Origin: an uncultured Actinomycetaceae bacterium
GTDB lineage: Bacteria > Actinomycetota > Actinomycetes > Actinomycetales > Actinomycetaceae
Assembly: GCA_902464405.1 (NCBI GenBank)
Contig: CABQJD010000001.1
Coordinates: 124,001-188,000, forward strand
DNA: 64,000 nt
Reading direction: 5' to 3'
Notes under the pieces: model-generated
The model's database searches: none
What the model saw: only the letters and a program-made list of their open reading frames with translations
Told to the model about the DNA's origin: nothing
Position numbers and translations under genes: made by a program
Shown here: positions 54,741-64,000 of the stretch, in pieces
Position numbering within the stretch: the first letter of the stretch is position 1
How the letters are laid out: every line of letters begins with the position of its first letter

Positions 54741-54915
54741 CTCTTCGTCATTGTTCTTTGCGCTTTCTGCTGCTTCTTGGCATTTACTGGTGTCTGCTTC
54801 TTCTCGGCTGCTGATGAAATAGTGTGGTATACACAAGGTTTCTGGCTTTCCCTCGATAACCAGTGCGGCAGGCAATTTGATAATTGAATCACGATCAATT
54901 CGCTAATCTAGTTGT

Positions 54916-55785
54916 ATGAAAATTTTTCTCCCACCATCGGAAGGCAAAACAACGCCATCGAGAGGCCCAAAGCTGGATCTTAATTCTTTGGCTTTTCCAG
55001 AATTAACGCCAACGCGTGCTTTGCTCCTAGAAGAGCTTGAAAAAGTTTCTGAGCGTGACGACGCTTTAAAGATACTTGGAGTAGGAAAGAAAGTGGCGCT
55101 GCAGGTATGCGCTCAAATAAATCTTCGCAAAAATCCGTGTGCTCCAGCATGGAGTGTATATTCAGGAGTACTTTTTGAGGCGATGGATTTGCCTAGTGTG
55201 GCTGGTAGCGCTCAGATGCTCGCTCGCGCAAATGAGCAGATTCTGATTTTTTCTGCTCTTTTCGGCGTCACTAAACTTTCCGATCACATCCCTTCCTATC
55301 GTTTGGCAATGGGCGTGAAACTTCCTCAAGCGGGCAACACCTCTACGATCTGGAAGCGTGCACTGAAAGAAATTCCTTTAGCAGAAGATGAGCTAGTGGT
55401 AGATTGCCGATCTAGTTCATATAACGTATGGACGCCTAGCGAGGAAACTTCAGTCGTCACAGTTAATGCCGTACGCGAAAAAGGTGGCAAGCGAACGGTG
55501 ATCAGCCATAATGCAAAGTACTTTCGAGGTCTTTTAGCTGGTGAGCTGATACGATCTTCCTCAACGCCTGAAAACCCTCATGAGCTGGCAGATTTTGCGC
55601 ATGTGCTTGTGGAGCAAGGAAAAGCTGCAGCAATTGAACTCACTTTGGCTCCGTCGTCACGCACAAAAGCAACATCGCGAGAAGCAAACCTCGCTTCGTC
55701 ACGCATAAAATCACGCACAAAAAAATCTGGAGAGAATCGCTGGCATCTCACTATTGTGCAGCGTGAAGAAGGGGCTATATCCTAA
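54916..55785 (+). CDS. yaaA: YaaA family peroxide-stress protein
   Basis: 289 residues, normal YaaA (DUF328) core: MKIFLPPSEGKT at the start, PAWSVYSGVLFEAMD in the middle and YRLAMGVKLP. E. coli YaaA lowers free iron during peroxide stress and binds DNA. Here a Lys/Arg/Ser-rich insert (SRTKATSREANLASSRIKSR) interrupts the C-terminal end and would suit nucleic-acid contact. Its stop lies 4 nt before the next start (55790). Confidence 0.88.
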   Translation: MKIFLPPSEGKTTPSRGPKLDLNSLAFPELTPTRALLLEELEKVSERDDALKILGVGKKVALQVCAQINLRKNPCAPAWSVYSGVLFEAMDLPSVAGSAQMLARANEQILIFSALFGVTKLSDHIPSYRLAMGVKLPQAGNTSTIWKRALKEIPLAEDELVVDCRSSSYNVWTPSEETSVVTVNAVREKGGKRTVISHNAKYFRGLLAGELIRSSSTPENPHELADFAHVLVEQGKAAAIELTLAPSSRTKATSREANLASSRIKSRTKKSGENRWHLTIVQREEGAIS

Positions 55786-55789
55786 AGAA

Positions 55790-56704
55790 ATGAGCAAAAC
55801 TCAAGCTGCCCAGCCTCGCCTCGCACGAAAAATTTCGTGGGTTCCTAATCAAAAAGGTGCATGGATGATGGCGATTCTTCCCTATCTCACAGGAGTAGTT
55901 GGCGGCGGTTTTCGTTGGCAGCATATTCTCGTGGGTGCTCTGTGGCTCTCGGGATATTCGTTCTTTTTCGCTGCTGAGAATTGGTTGAAAGCGAGGCGTT
56001 CTAGTGCATATCTGCCTCCTATGCGATTGTGGTTTTTAGTGACGGCAATCTTTGCTGCAGCTGCTCTATGGTTTTGCGGCGCTCTGCTTGCGTGGGCGCT
56101 GTGTTTCTTGCCTTTTGTGGTGGTGACGGCGTGGCAGGCAATCAAGCGTAAAAATCGTTCACTCATTGCTCGCACCTGCGAGGTGTGCGCTGCGGGATTG
56201 ATGTGTGCGGTGGCGTGGGATATTGGTGTGCGAGAAGTGTTGTATCTTCCAGCTTTGTGGAGGAACGAAGGCAATAGCTGCCTTTTTACTTCAGCAGCTT
56301 TTATGCAGGCGACGATAGTGACGCTGCTGCTTACGTTTTATTTTTGGAGCACGATCCCGTTTGTAAAATCGCTGGTACGGGAGCGAATCTCTACGAGATT
56401 TCTTGCGCTATCTATTGCCGCACACATTGTTGGCATCTCAGTATCGGCGCTTTTATGGAGCTACGGCGTCGTGAGTGGATTAGTGCCAATCGTGTGGTGC
56501 GTGCTTGCACTTCGCGCCGCTGTATTTACGCATATTGCACACGTACCTATCAGAAGCTCCAATAGCATCTCAGATGCCTCAGATACTTCAGGAGCCTTAA
56601 AACCAGCACGAGTTTTCTTCAGTTCAAAAAAACTGCTGATATGCGTAGGAAGCACAGAAATGTTTCTATCAGCTATCTACGCATACTCGCTGCTCTTTGG
56701 GTAG
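55790..56704 (+). CDS. YwiC-like membrane protein
   Basis: 304 residues with about eight membrane segments. The N-terminal motif WVPNQKGAWMMAILPYLTG is the YwiC-like family signature, which has distant likeness to UbiA-type prenyltransferases. Function is unknown. ATG 55790 (MSKTQAAQ) is taken; the open frame upstream lies within yaaA. Convergent with pknB, 59 nt away, with no clear hairpin between. Confidence 0.82.
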   Translation: MSKTQAAQPRLARKISWVPNQKGAWMMAILPYLTGVVGGGFRWQHILVGALWLSGYSFFFAAENWLKARRSSAYLPPMRLWFLVTAIFAAAALWFCGALLAWALCFLPFVVVTAWQAIKRKNRSLIARTCEVCAAGLMCAVAWDIGVREVLYLPALWRNEGNSCLFTSAAFMQATIVTLLLTFYFWSTIPFVKSLVRERISTRFLALSIAAHIVGISVSALLWSYGVVSGLVPIVWCVLALRAAVFTHIAHVPIRSSNSISDASDTSGALKPARVFFSSKKLLICVGSTEMFLSAIYAYSLLFG

Positions 56705-56763
56705 TAGATTGCTCTTTGAGCAGGCGAGCGATAGTGAAGTGATATCTGCTGCGAGTTGTGAGT

Positions 56764-58638
56764 TTAGTTGTGCGAGGGGTTTTCGCTTGGCGAGGTTGTG
56801 CCAGAGCCTCCTGTTTCCTTTTCTTTTTCTTTCTCTTTATCTTTATCTGGATTCTCAGGTGCTGGGGTGGGGGCTTTTCCAGAGGAAATAGAGAGTTTTA
56901 CCCGAGAATTATACGCAATTTTCCCAGCCCCAGGATTTTGCCCCACAATGGTTCCAGCTGGTTCATCTGATGAAATTTGTTCGGTATCGAATTGAATCTT
57001 TAAGGCATTCAACGATTTTTCAGCCTCGGAGAGAGAACGCCCTATATAAGAATCAATTTTCACTTCTCCACTTGCAACGTAGAGCGTGACTGGAGTTTCT
57101 TTTGGAATGACGGTTCCAGGAGCTGGGTCAGTGCTGACGACCATTCCTTGTGCAATTCCTGGTTCGTCTGTTGTTTCAACGTTGCCAACACGTAAACCTG
57201 CTTCTTCAAGCTGTTTACGTGCTTCTTCCTGTGTAAATGTTCCCCCAGTGACGTCTGGAACTTTAACATCGGCAATGCCAGCGGAGAAATGTACAGTGAC
57301 TGTTGCTCCTTTATCTACGGATGTACCGATAGCAGGATCAGATGAAACAAACTGACCTTCTGGAATTTTTTCATCATTGACGGCGTCACCCACTTTAATT
57401 TTTAGCCCTACTTCAGTAAGTGCTTTTCTTGCCGCATCTTCGTCCATTCCCTTCATATCGGGGACATCAACTTGAGTGATTTCAAGGGAAGGATCTGTGC
57501 CTAGTAATCCTGCTGCTTTCAGACCGAAAAAGAGTCCAGCCATTGCGACGATAACGCCGAGGACAGCAAGTGTGACCCACAGCCATTTTTTAGATTGAGT
57601 TTCCTCTTCTTCCTCGATTGCAGGAGTGATATCGGTAGCTGTTTGTGAAGTGAATGGATAGCCGTTGGTTGCTGCAGTTGCGGGGATCACAGGATTTAAC
57701 TGAGTTGCAGCCGCTGAAGGCGGCAGTGGTGATGGTGAGACGTACGTCTCCCATGTCCCGATTGCTGGAGCATGTATGGCGTCACCTCGAAGTGCTGCAA
57801 GTAAATCGGTGCGCATCTCAGATGCGGTTTGATAGCGGTCTTCGCGTTTCTTCGCTAAAGATTTCATAACTACTCGGTCGATCGCATCGGGAATATCTGG
57901 AGCTATTAAAGAAGGAACTTTAGGAGGCTCAGACACGTGTTGATATGCCACAGCAACTGCAGAATCCCCTTGGAAAGGAGGTTTTCCTGTGAGCAGTTCA
58001 TAGATTAGGCACCCAGTTGAATAGAGGTCAGATCGAGCATCAACAACTTCACCTCGCGCCTGCTCAGGAGAAAGATATTGTGCTGTGCCCACAACGGAAT
58101 TTGTAGAAGTCATCGTGGCTGAGGAATCAGCAATTGCTCGCGCAATACCGAAATCCATCACCTTCACTTTTCCATCCTGGCTGATCATAATATTGGCAGG
58201 TTTGATATCGCGGTGAATAATGCCTTCGTAATGGGAGTATTCAAGTGCCGAGAGCACGCCAACCGCAATTTGCACTGCTTCATTGATAGGAAGGGCTTGC
58301 CCATGCTTAAGGAGCGTAGAAACCGTGCGTCCTTTGACGTATTCCATCACGATATACGGAAGAGCTAGCGTGCGCCCTGAATCGCTCACAATAGTTTCTT
58401 CGCCTGTATCATAGACGGCAACGATCGCTGGATGATTAAGTGCAGCAGCCGATTGGGCTTCTCTCCTGAAACGTGCCAAGAACGTAGGGTCAGAAGAAAG
58501 ATCTGAACGCAGTATTTTAATTGCAATAGTTCGCGAGAGACGAGTGTCGTATCCGATATGCACTTGTGCCATGCCGCCGCGCCCAATGAGGTCTCCAACC
58601 TCGTAGCGACCGCCAAGAATATGTGGAATATCAGTCAT
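56764..58638 (-). CDS. pknB: Ser/Thr protein kinase with PASTA domains, PknB type
   Basis: 624 residues: kinase domain (10-270; IGRGGMAQVHIG, AIKIL, HRDIKPAN, DFGIARA, activation loop TNSVVGTAQYLSPEQA), a juxtamembrane linker, one membrane segment (about 348-370), three PASTA repeats (about 380-582) that bind lipid II or muropeptides, and a low-complexity Lys/Glu/Ser tail. It coordinates growth and cell-wall synthesis. All catalytic residues are present. ATG 58638 has AAGGAG 9 nt upstream. It is the last gene of the fhaA-fhaB-pstP-rodA-pbpA-pknB operon; pknA is not present. Confidence 0.95.
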   Translation of the reverse strand: MTDIPHILGGRYEVGDLIGRGGMAQVHIGYDTRLSRTIAIKILRSDLSSDPTFLARFRREAQSAAALNHPAIVAVYDTGEETIVSDSGRTLALPYIVMEYVKGRTVSTLLKHGQALPINEAVQIAVGVLSALEYSHYEGIIHRDIKPANIMISQDGKVKVMDFGIARAIADSSATMTSTNSVVGTAQYLSPEQARGEVVDARSDLYSTGCLIYELLTGKPPFQGDSAVAVAYQHVSEPPKVPSLIAPDIPDAIDRVVMKSLAKKREDRYQTASEMRTDLLAALRGDAIHAPAIGTWETYVSPSPLPPSAAATQLNPVIPATAATNGYPFTSQTATDITPAIEEEEETQSKKWLWVTLAVLGVIVAMAGLFFGLKAAGLLGTDPSLEITQVDVPDMKGMDEDAARKALTEVGLKIKVGDAVNDEKIPEGQFVSSDPAIGTSVDKGATVTVHFSAGIADVKVPDVTGGTFTQEEARKQLEEAGLRVGNVETTDEPGIAQGMVVSTDPAPGTVIPKETPVTLYVASGEVKIDSYIGRSLSEAEKSLNALKIQFDTEQISSDEPAGTIVGQNPGAGKIAYNSRVKLSISSGKAPTPAPENPDKDKEKEKEKETGGSGTTSPSENPSHN

Positions 58639-58752
58639 CTCAAATTTCTCCTTCAGGGGATGTTGCGCGCAGCACGCCATCTTCGTTAATACTGCACCAT
58701 TTTGTGCTGTGAATACAGCTCAGATAAGTTGCGATTCGATTACAATGCATAT

Positions 58753-60174
58753 TTACCCCACCACCGCTTTTATGACTTGCGCAGCAATTGGACCCGCTTC
58801 AGAGGCTCCGTCACCGCCATTTTGAACGAATACTGCCACAGCTACACGTGGTGTCTGAGCAATATCAAATGCCATATACCAGGCGTGCGGTTCTCCAGAG
58901 TTTTCTGCAGTGCCAGTTTTTCCTGCTGTAGGCACTCCAGCAACACCTGTCGAAGGATGTGCGGTGACGACGTCTTTCATCATCGACGTAAGCTCATCGG
59001 CTGTCTGAGGCGATATCGGGCGAGAAAACTCTTTTGGCTCTGTGCGGCTGATCGTCTGCAAATCAGAAGTGAGAGTCTCATCGACGATATACGGTTTCAT
59101 GAGTATACCGTGGTTGGCGACTGCTGCACTGACCATCGCCATTTGCAGTGCGCTCGCTTGAATATCTTTTTGCCCAAATGCATCCAGTGCCAGCGCGGCA
59201 TCGTCATCGGGTGTAGGAAATAGTGATGCGCTTGTTGGAAGCCCGATATCTACTTCTTTATTAAAACCGTATGCTTCGGCTTGCTGAATAATTTTATCAG
59301 CGCCTAAAGAGACAGCCCCTGAAGCAAAAGCTGTATTGCAGGAGAGAACGAGAGCTGTGCGCATCGTTGCTTTACCAGAACCGTCACCGCACGCTCCCGA
59401 GGTATTGGTAACGACAGCCGAACTACCAGGAAGATTATAGGTTGTCGGTGCGTCAATGAGAGAATCTGCAGTTAGCCCTGATTCAAGCATGGCACTCGCA
59501 GTAATAATTTTGAATGTGGAGCCAGGAGGATAAAGATCGCCGCCCGTAGCTCGATTGAGCGTTGGTTTGGCTGGATCGTTACTGATAGCCTCCCAAGCAT
59601 TCTTTGCGGTATCCCAATCGTGGCTTGCGAGTTGATTTGGGTCATACGAGGGGGAAGAGTACAGCGCGAGAATGCGCCCTGTTGATGGCTCGATTGCAAC
59701 GACAGCTCCAGCACGATTTCCCAAAGCTTGCGCAGCTGCCGTTTGCGCTTCGGGGTTGATTGTCAGCGAGACAGATCCTCCAGTGGGTTGTTTTCCTGTG
59801 ATGAGATCTTGAATTCGCTGAGCAAAAAGGCTCGAATCAGAACCGCTGAGTACGGAATTTTGGGCGCGTTCAAGCCCTGTGAGTGCATCGTAACGCACAG
59901 AAAAATAGCCTGTGAGCGCGGCATAGAGAGGTCCATTAGTATAGGTGCGTTGATACTTATATTTATCTTCGCTGGGTTGAGAAGACGCGATAGCGCTGCC
60001 TGCAACGATAATATCTCCTCGATCAGTGTTGTACTCACGATAAATAGTTCGAGCATTTCGGCTGTCGGCATTAAGGCTCGGAGCTTGGAAGAAATGAATG
60101 TACGTTAAAGCAGTCATCAGCACCACAAACATGAGAGTGATAACGACCGTGAGTTTTTTAATTGGCGGATTCAT
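58753..60174 (-). CDS. pbpA: class B penicillin-binding protein PbpA
   Basis: 473 residues: N-terminal membrane anchor, a PBP dimer domain and a transpeptidase with S219-T-F-K222, a SCN motif and AGKTGTAEN. All active-site motifs are intact, in contrast to the pseudo-PBP at 9768. It crosslinks peptidoglycan, paired with the glycosyltransferase RodA encoded just upstream (4-nt overlap at 60171-60174). Confidence 0.95.
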   Translation of the reverse strand: MNPPIKKLTVVITLMFVVLMTALTYIHFFQAPSLNADSRNARTIYREYNTDRGDIIVAGSAIASSQPSEDKYKYQRTYTNGPLYAALTGYFSVRYDALTGLERAQNSVLSGSDSSLFAQRIQDLITGKQPTGGSVSLTINPEAQTAAAQALGNRAGAVVAIEPSTGRILALYSSPSYDPNQLASHDWDTAKNAWEAISNDPAKPTLNRATGGDLYPPGSTFKIITASAMLESGLTADSLIDAPTTYNLPGSSAVVTNTSGACGDGSGKATMRTALVLSCNTAFASGAVSLGADKIIQQAEAYGFNKEVDIGLPTSASLFPTPDDDAALALDAFGQKDIQASALQMAMVSAAVANHGILMKPYIVDETLTSDLQTISRTEPKEFSRPISPQTADELTSMMKDVVTAHPSTGVAGVPTAGKTGTAENSGEPHAWYMAFDIAQTPRVAVAVFVQNGGDGASEAGPIAAQVIKAVVG

Positions 60175-61658
60175 AGGTGCACCACCTGAGTTGGATGTGA
60201 GTCGCTATCATCGCGATCTTTGGGATCTGTAAGCGGAGTATCTTCTATAGAATCGTCGCCAAGAATCTTACTCAATTCTCCTGTATCGATCATTGAAATA
60301 GGAATAGGTGAATCTAGTGCAGGGCGGCGGGCATCGTCAGACATTCTGAGCAAAATACCGACGATAATCCAGTTTGTGAGGAGGGCCGATCCGCCGAGTG
60401 CCATAAACGGCATTGCTAAACCTGTGAGAGGGATGACGCGAGAGATTCCGCCAACGACCACAAAGCATTGAATTGCGATAGTGAATCCCAAGCCTGTGGC
60501 AAGGAGCTTTCCGAAACCGTCATTGAGGTGAAGACCAGTGGAAATTGCGCGTTCCACAAACAGCAAGAAGAGGCATAGAATTGCGAGCACGCCTGTGAGC
60601 CCTAGCTCTTCACCGAGTGAGGGGATAATGAAATCAGAATTGGCGGCAAAGGCATTTGCTGGGTAGCCCTCTGCCCAGCCTGTTCCGAATAAGCCGCCAT
60701 TTGCCATGCCAAATAAGCCTTGTACGAGCTGATATGATCCAGGGCTGCGGTCGTAGATAACTGGATCGAGTGCGTGGAGCCATATCGTAATTCTATTTTG
60801 AACATGAGGGGCTACTTTGATGATGAAAGCAATCCCGCCCGTCGATAGAAGAAGCCCGATAATGATCCAAGAAATTCGTTGAGTGGCAACGTAAAGCATT
60901 GCCACGAATAGGCTAAAGAAAAGTAAAGCAGTGCCGAAATCGTTTTCGAATGCAAGAATCCCTAAGCAGATTCCCCATGCGAGGAAAATAGGTGCAAAAT
61001 GCCGCAGTTGAGGAAATTGGATTCCTAAAATTTTTGGCCCTGCCAATGCGAGATTATCGCGTTGTGAGACGAGATAACCTGAGAAAAATACGGCAAAGCA
61101 GATTTTGGCGAGTTCTGCAGGTTGGAATGAGAAGCCAAATAAGTTGATCCATAGGCGGGCACCGTAAGCATTTACCCCTAGCCCAGGAGTGAGCGGCAAA
61201 ATCAGAAGTATGATTCCTACGATAAGAGAAATATAGGTAAATTTGCGCAGCCTGCGGTGATCTTTGATGATCCCGATTGTTGCCATCATCAAAACAATCC
61301 CGCCACCGCTGAGAATGAGTTGGTTAGGAACTTCCGCATGGTCGCCTTGCTCAATCAATGAATAATCAATTCTGTGAATCATTGCTAACCCAAGGCCATT
61401 AAGAGCCACAGCGGTAGGGAAAAGTATCGGATCGGCCCACGGTGCGCATGTACGAATCATCACGTGGGCGCCAAAAACCAGCACAATTGCAGCAATCGTG
61501 ATGGGGAGAAACATCTGAGGGAGAGTGAGTTTTCCATCTGCAGAGATATTAGAGGTGATAAGAATCCAAGCGCATAGTGGAATTGATAGCGCCAGAATCA
61601 AAAGCCACACTTCTTGAAAACGCCCTGGTCTGGCAGGCGTTGTATCCACAGTACTCAT
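60171..61658 (-). CDS. rodA: RodA/FtsW family peptidoglycan glycosyltransferase
   Basis: 495 residues with 10-12 membrane segments and the SEDS signature (GLGVNAYGARLWI, FQPAELAKICFAVFFSGYL, DFIIPSLGEELG). SEDS proteins polymerise lipid II. With the ponA-position PBP apparently dead, this enzyme may carry more of the glycan-strand synthesis; that is inference. A charged C-terminal tail of about 50 residues follows. Overlaps pstP and pbpA by 4 nt each. Confidence 0.94.
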   Translation of the reverse strand: MSTVDTTPARPGRFQEVWLLILALSIPLCAWILITSNISADGKLTLPQMFLPITIAAIVLVFGAHVMIRTCAPWADPILFPTAVALNGLGLAMIHRIDYSLIEQGDHAEVPNQLILSGGGIVLMMATIGIIKDHRRLRKFTYISLIVGIILLILPLTPGLGVNAYGARLWINLFGFSFQPAELAKICFAVFFSGYLVSQRDNLALAGPKILGIQFPQLRHFAPIFLAWGICLGILAFENDFGTALLFFSLFVAMLYVATQRISWIIIGLLLSTGGIAFIIKVAPHVQNRITIWLHALDPVIYDRSPGSYQLVQGLFGMANGGLFGTGWAEGYPANAFAANSDFIIPSLGEELGLTGVLAILCLFLLFVERAISTGLHLNDGFGKLLATGLGFTIAIQCFVVVGGISRVIPLTGLAMPFMALGGSALLTNWIIVGILLRMSDDARRPALDSPIPISMIDTGELSKILGDDSIEDTPLTDPKDRDDSDSHPTQVVHL

Positions 61659-62923
61659 TCTTTTTCTCCCGATGAGGGGGAAGTTTCTGACGTTGATGCG
61701 GATTTACTTGAGACGACGCGCTGAGCTTCTAAACTTGCGACGACTTGTTTTGCTTCTTTGAGTGATCCTCGGGTGATGGGTGATGTGAGACGCTCTTGAG
61801 CCACAGGAGTCAGCTCAGAAATTTTCACATCAGTTTCTTCTTCGAGATGATAGAAGCTAAATGAGCCAATTTCTTGAGGGATTCCTTGATAAATCGCAAT
61901 TTTCCCATTATGAGCTGATATGAAGTATTGAGTTTGGGTCCAGCTATATCCACCCCATACTGCTGCGGCGATGACACCGAGAACTAAAAGTGCAAAAATG
62001 ATACGGCTGATAATTCGCCGAACAGTTGAACGCTCATGTTCTTTGTATGGGGTGTCGTTTTCACCTGATTCTTTAGTTAGTAGTGCTGCAGCTTGCCCTG
62101 CTGGTGAGGTGCTTCCACGGGAGGGGCGTGAGTAATCGGTAGCGGCAGAGCCGACAACAACTGGAATATGAGGGAGATGAGTGTTAGGTGGAAGGTTTGA
62201 ATTATCGATCACGTCTGCTAGAACGACGGTCACGTTATCTGGTGCTCCGCCAGCGAGTGCTAGGCTGATAAGTACTTCTCCACACTCTCGAAGATCTGAA
62301 TAGGTGCTGAGCGTGGCACTGATTGTCTCGCCGCTCACCACACCGAAAAGACCGTCTGAGCACAGAAGCCAGCGGTCTCCTGCAATTGCTTCTCGTACCG
62401 ATTCGTCGAGATCCACACTTTCAGGAGTGTCGCTGATAGCACGCATAATCACATTACGTTTAGGGTGATGGGCGGCTTCTTCAGGGGTGAGATCGCCATG
62501 ATCTACGAGATATTGCACGAGAGTGTGATCGTGCGTCACTTGGGCAAATTTTCCATTTCGCAGCAGGTATGCCCGCGAATCCCCGATATGAACCATAGCG
62601 AGTTTGTTATTTGTCCGCATAATTGCGATGCAGGTTGTTCCTAAACCAGCAATCGTAGGATCGTCGAACACTCTATCAGCAAGTTCTTGTTGGGTCTTGA
62701 CTAGGGCAGAACGCAGCGTTGGTAAAAGATCGTCGAGGGAGTGTACGTCGTCAGCTTCGGCTAAATGTGCCACGGTGACGGAAGAAGCAATATCTCCAGC
62801 AGCAGCTCCTCCCATACCGTCTGCGAGGACGAGAAGATTTTGCGAAGCATACCCAGCGTCTTGATTATTTTTTCTCACAAGCCCGACGTCAGAAAGCGCA
62901 ACATAATTGAGAGATATGCTCAT
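61655..62923 (-). CDS. pstP: PP2C-type Ser/Thr phosphatase PstP
   Basis: 422 residues: PP2C domain (1-235) with KNNQD, LADGMGGAAAGD, CSDGLFGVV and GAPDNVTVV metal motifs, a linker, one membrane segment (about 300-322) and an external part. It reverses PknB phosphorylation. ATG 62923 (MSISLNY) overlaps the fhaB stop (ATGA); open frame to 63013 is inside fhaB. Confidence 0.94.
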   Translation of the reverse strand: MSISLNYVALSDVGLVRKNNQDAGYASQNLLVLADGMGGAAAGDIASSVTVAHLAEADDVHSLDDLLPTLRSALVKTQQELADRVFDDPTIAGLGTTCIAIMRTNNKLAMVHIGDSRAYLLRNGKFAQVTHDHTLVQYLVDHGDLTPEEAAHHPKRNVIMRAISDTPESVDLDESVREAIAGDRWLLCSDGLFGVVSGETISATLSTYSDLRECGEVLISLALAGGAPDNVTVVLADVIDNSNLPPNTHLPHIPVVVGSAATDYSRPSRGSTSPAGQAAALLTKESGENDTPYKEHERSTVRRIISRIIFALLVLGVIAAAVWGGYSWTQTQYFISAHNGKIAIYQGIPQEIGSFSFYHLEEETDVKISELTPVAQERLTSPITRGSLKEAKQVVASLEAQRVVSSKSASTSETSPSSGEKE

Positions 62924-63405
62924 CACTGCACCTTCAATTCTGTTTTGCCGATAGTGACGGGCACACCGAGTGGGATTACCGTTGGTTCGTGGATACGTAC
63001 ACCGCCTACCCACGTGCCGTTTGTGGAATTGAGGTCTTCAATAACTGCTCGCCCGCCGTCAAGAAAAATTCGTGCGTGACGTGAAGAAGCGTATCCGTCG
63101 TCGAGTACGAGAGCAGAATCAGGAGATCGACCTATGCTGATAACTACCCCGGATGATAGCGCCAGTTGAGTGCCAGCAAGCGGTCCTTGAGTGACGAAAA
63201 GTGCGCGAGGCTGTGTGCCGCCTGCAGCACTACGAGCGGTTCTTGCGCTAGATTTCGCAGATTTCTTCCGATTCGATGGTTTTTTACGCCCATGCACACG
63301 AACGCCAAACGTATCGCGGCGCACGGTGAAGACTACGGAAAAAACAAAAATCCATAGGAGCGCTAAAAAGCCGAATCGAAGAAGCGTTATTGCTAGTGCG
63401 CTCAT
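62923..63405 (-). CDS. fhaB: FHA domain membrane protein FhaB
   Basis: 160 residues: one N-terminal membrane segment (about 3-28), basic linker, C-terminal FHA domain with ISIGRSPDSALVL, SSRHARI and NSTNGTWV. FHA domains bind phosphothreonine; FhaB (FipA type) is a PknB substrate tied to septal growth. Start 63405 gives a 4-nt overlap with the fhaA stop. Confidence 0.92.
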   Translation of the reverse strand: MSALAITLLRFGFLALLWIFVFSVVFTVRRDTFGVRVHGRKKPSNRKKSAKSSARTARSAAGGTQPRALFVTQGPLAGTQLALSSGVVISIGRSPDSALVLDDGYASSRHARIFLDGGRAVIEDLNSTNGTWVGGVRIHEPTVIPLGVPVTIGKTELKVQ

Positions 63406-64000
63406 GCTGGCTCCGGGCTTGTCCAAAACATAATGGTTGTGTTGCCAATAGTGATGGTGTTGCCATCAACGAGAGTAGCAGCAGATATTTTGTGCCCCTC
63501 AACAAAAGACCCGTTTGTTGTATTGAGATCGGTTGCGATCACGCCGTTCGGCGTCACGCGCAGTTCGAGATGACGGCGGGAAACTCCAGGATCAGCGACG
63601 ACGATATCGCTTTGAGATCCGCGGCCAATTACTGTGACTGCTCCAGTGAGCAGGTATCGTTCGCCATTGACGGTAATAATCGGATTTTTCTCGGAGGCAT
63701 CGGTGCTCGTCACAGGAGCAACTGCGCCTTTTTTAGTGACGCCGCGCACCGTGATTTTTCCTCGTGTAAGCTCCGAATTTTGGAGGAACGTAATGTTGAT
63801 AGGTCCAAGGAATGTGTAGCGCTGTTCGCGTGCATACTGCGTTGCAATATCAATAAGCTCCGAACGTAGTTCATCTTCTCCCCAGTCGAGGATTTTTTCG
63901 AAGTCGGATTCTGATATAGAGATTGTGAAGTCGTTTGGAGTGATAAGGCGGTCGCGCGTAATTGCGGCAGCTTTATCGTCCATGGATTTTTTTATACCAG
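63402..64000 (-). CDS. fhaA: FhaA (DUF3662 plus FHA domain), N-terminus outside the window
   Basis: The frame remains open to the window edge, and the codons before the Met at 63983 (G-I-K-K-S) continue the DUF3662 pattern, so that Met is internal and the gene is cut. The visible 199 residues hold the second half of DUF3662 (MDDKAAAITRDRLITPNDF) and a C-terminal FHA domain (VTVIGRGSQSDIVV, GVSRRHLEL, NTTNGSFV). In mycobacteria FhaA binds the phosphorylated MviN pseudokinase; a cognate pseudokinase lies at 17864. The linker between domains is short. Confidence 0.9.
   Translation of the reverse strand, partial: GIKKSMDDKAAAITRDRLITPNDFTISISESDFEKILDWGEDELRSELIDIATQYAREQRYTFLGPINITFLQNSELTRGKITVRGVTKKGAVAPVTSTDASEKNPIITVNGERYLLTGAVTVIGRGSQSDIVVADPGVSRRHLELRVTPNGVIATDLNTTNGSFVEGHKISAATLVDGNTITIGNTTIMFWTSPEPA

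Noticed and set aside
54701..54898. Basic 65-codon open frame on the minus strand over the small tandem repeat
   Set aside because: Its repeated Arg/Glu/Gln end only reflects the DNA repeat; no start signal is seen.
1..64000. CRISPR arrays, insertion sequences and prophage genes
   Set aside because: No regularly spaced repeats, transposase, integrase or phage structural genes were seen.

Overview
The window carries the chromosomal replication origin of a Gram-positive actinobacterium. The order rpmH-rnpA-yidD-yidC-jag-rsmG-parA-parB on one side of dnaA and dnaN-recF-DUF721-gyrB-gyrA-DUF3566-tRNA-Ile-DLW39-tRNA-Ala on the other is characteristic of Actinobacteria. So are the rpsF-ssb-rpsR-rplI block and the fhaA-fhaB-pstP-rodA-pbpA-pknB cell-envelope operon. 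Base composition is close to half GC, low for the phylum. A cell-wall-anchored sialidase, an L-lactate dehydrogenase and small transport cassettes suggest a host-associated fermentative member of Actinomycetales, Actinomycetaceae-like. This placement is an inference; no rRNA is present.

Layout. 0-7.5 kb: a small membrane protein and a 2180-residue surface sialidase fused to a parallel beta-helix. 7.9-9.5 kb: ribosomal protein/ssb operon. 9.8-13.2 kb: a class A PBP homologue that has lost every catalytic motif I could locate, and an AI-2E-type permease. 13.3-22.8 kb: cca, Nudix hydrolase, DUF6049 protein, MviN-type pseudokinase, trxB, an aminotransferase and a D-Ala-D-Ala ligase-type protein. 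22.9-29.1 kb: parB, three parS sites, parA, rsmG, jag, yidC, yidD, rnpA, rpmH. 29.1-31.4 kb: oriC, with DnaA boxes on both sides of dnaA. 31.4-40.3 kb: dnaN, recF, DUF721, gyrB, gyrA, DUF3566 and two tRNAs enclosing a 39-residue DLW-39 gene. 40.3-41.8 kb: three stacked hairpins and an AT-rich unknown secreted-protein/membrane-protein pair. 42.2-46.1 kb: a metal ABC transporter behind a DtxR-type operator. 46.2-52.4 kb: ROK regulator, sugar ABC transporter (no ATPase) and GH36 alpha-galactosidase. 52.6-56.7 kb: ldh, ZIP transporter, YaaA, YwiC-like. 56.8-64 kb: pknB to fhaA, with fhaA cut by the window edge.

The most unusual features concern cell-wall synthesis and surface display. The ponA-position PBP looks like a double pseudoenzyme: both glycosyltransferase glutamates and the SxxK, SxN and KTG motifs are replaced. 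The MurJ flippase expected between the DUF6049 gene and the pseudokinase is absent, although the pseudokinase and FhaA, partners in mycobacteria, are both kept. The surface sialidase has an 8-nt C tract in its signal-peptide codons that could switch it on and off by slippage.
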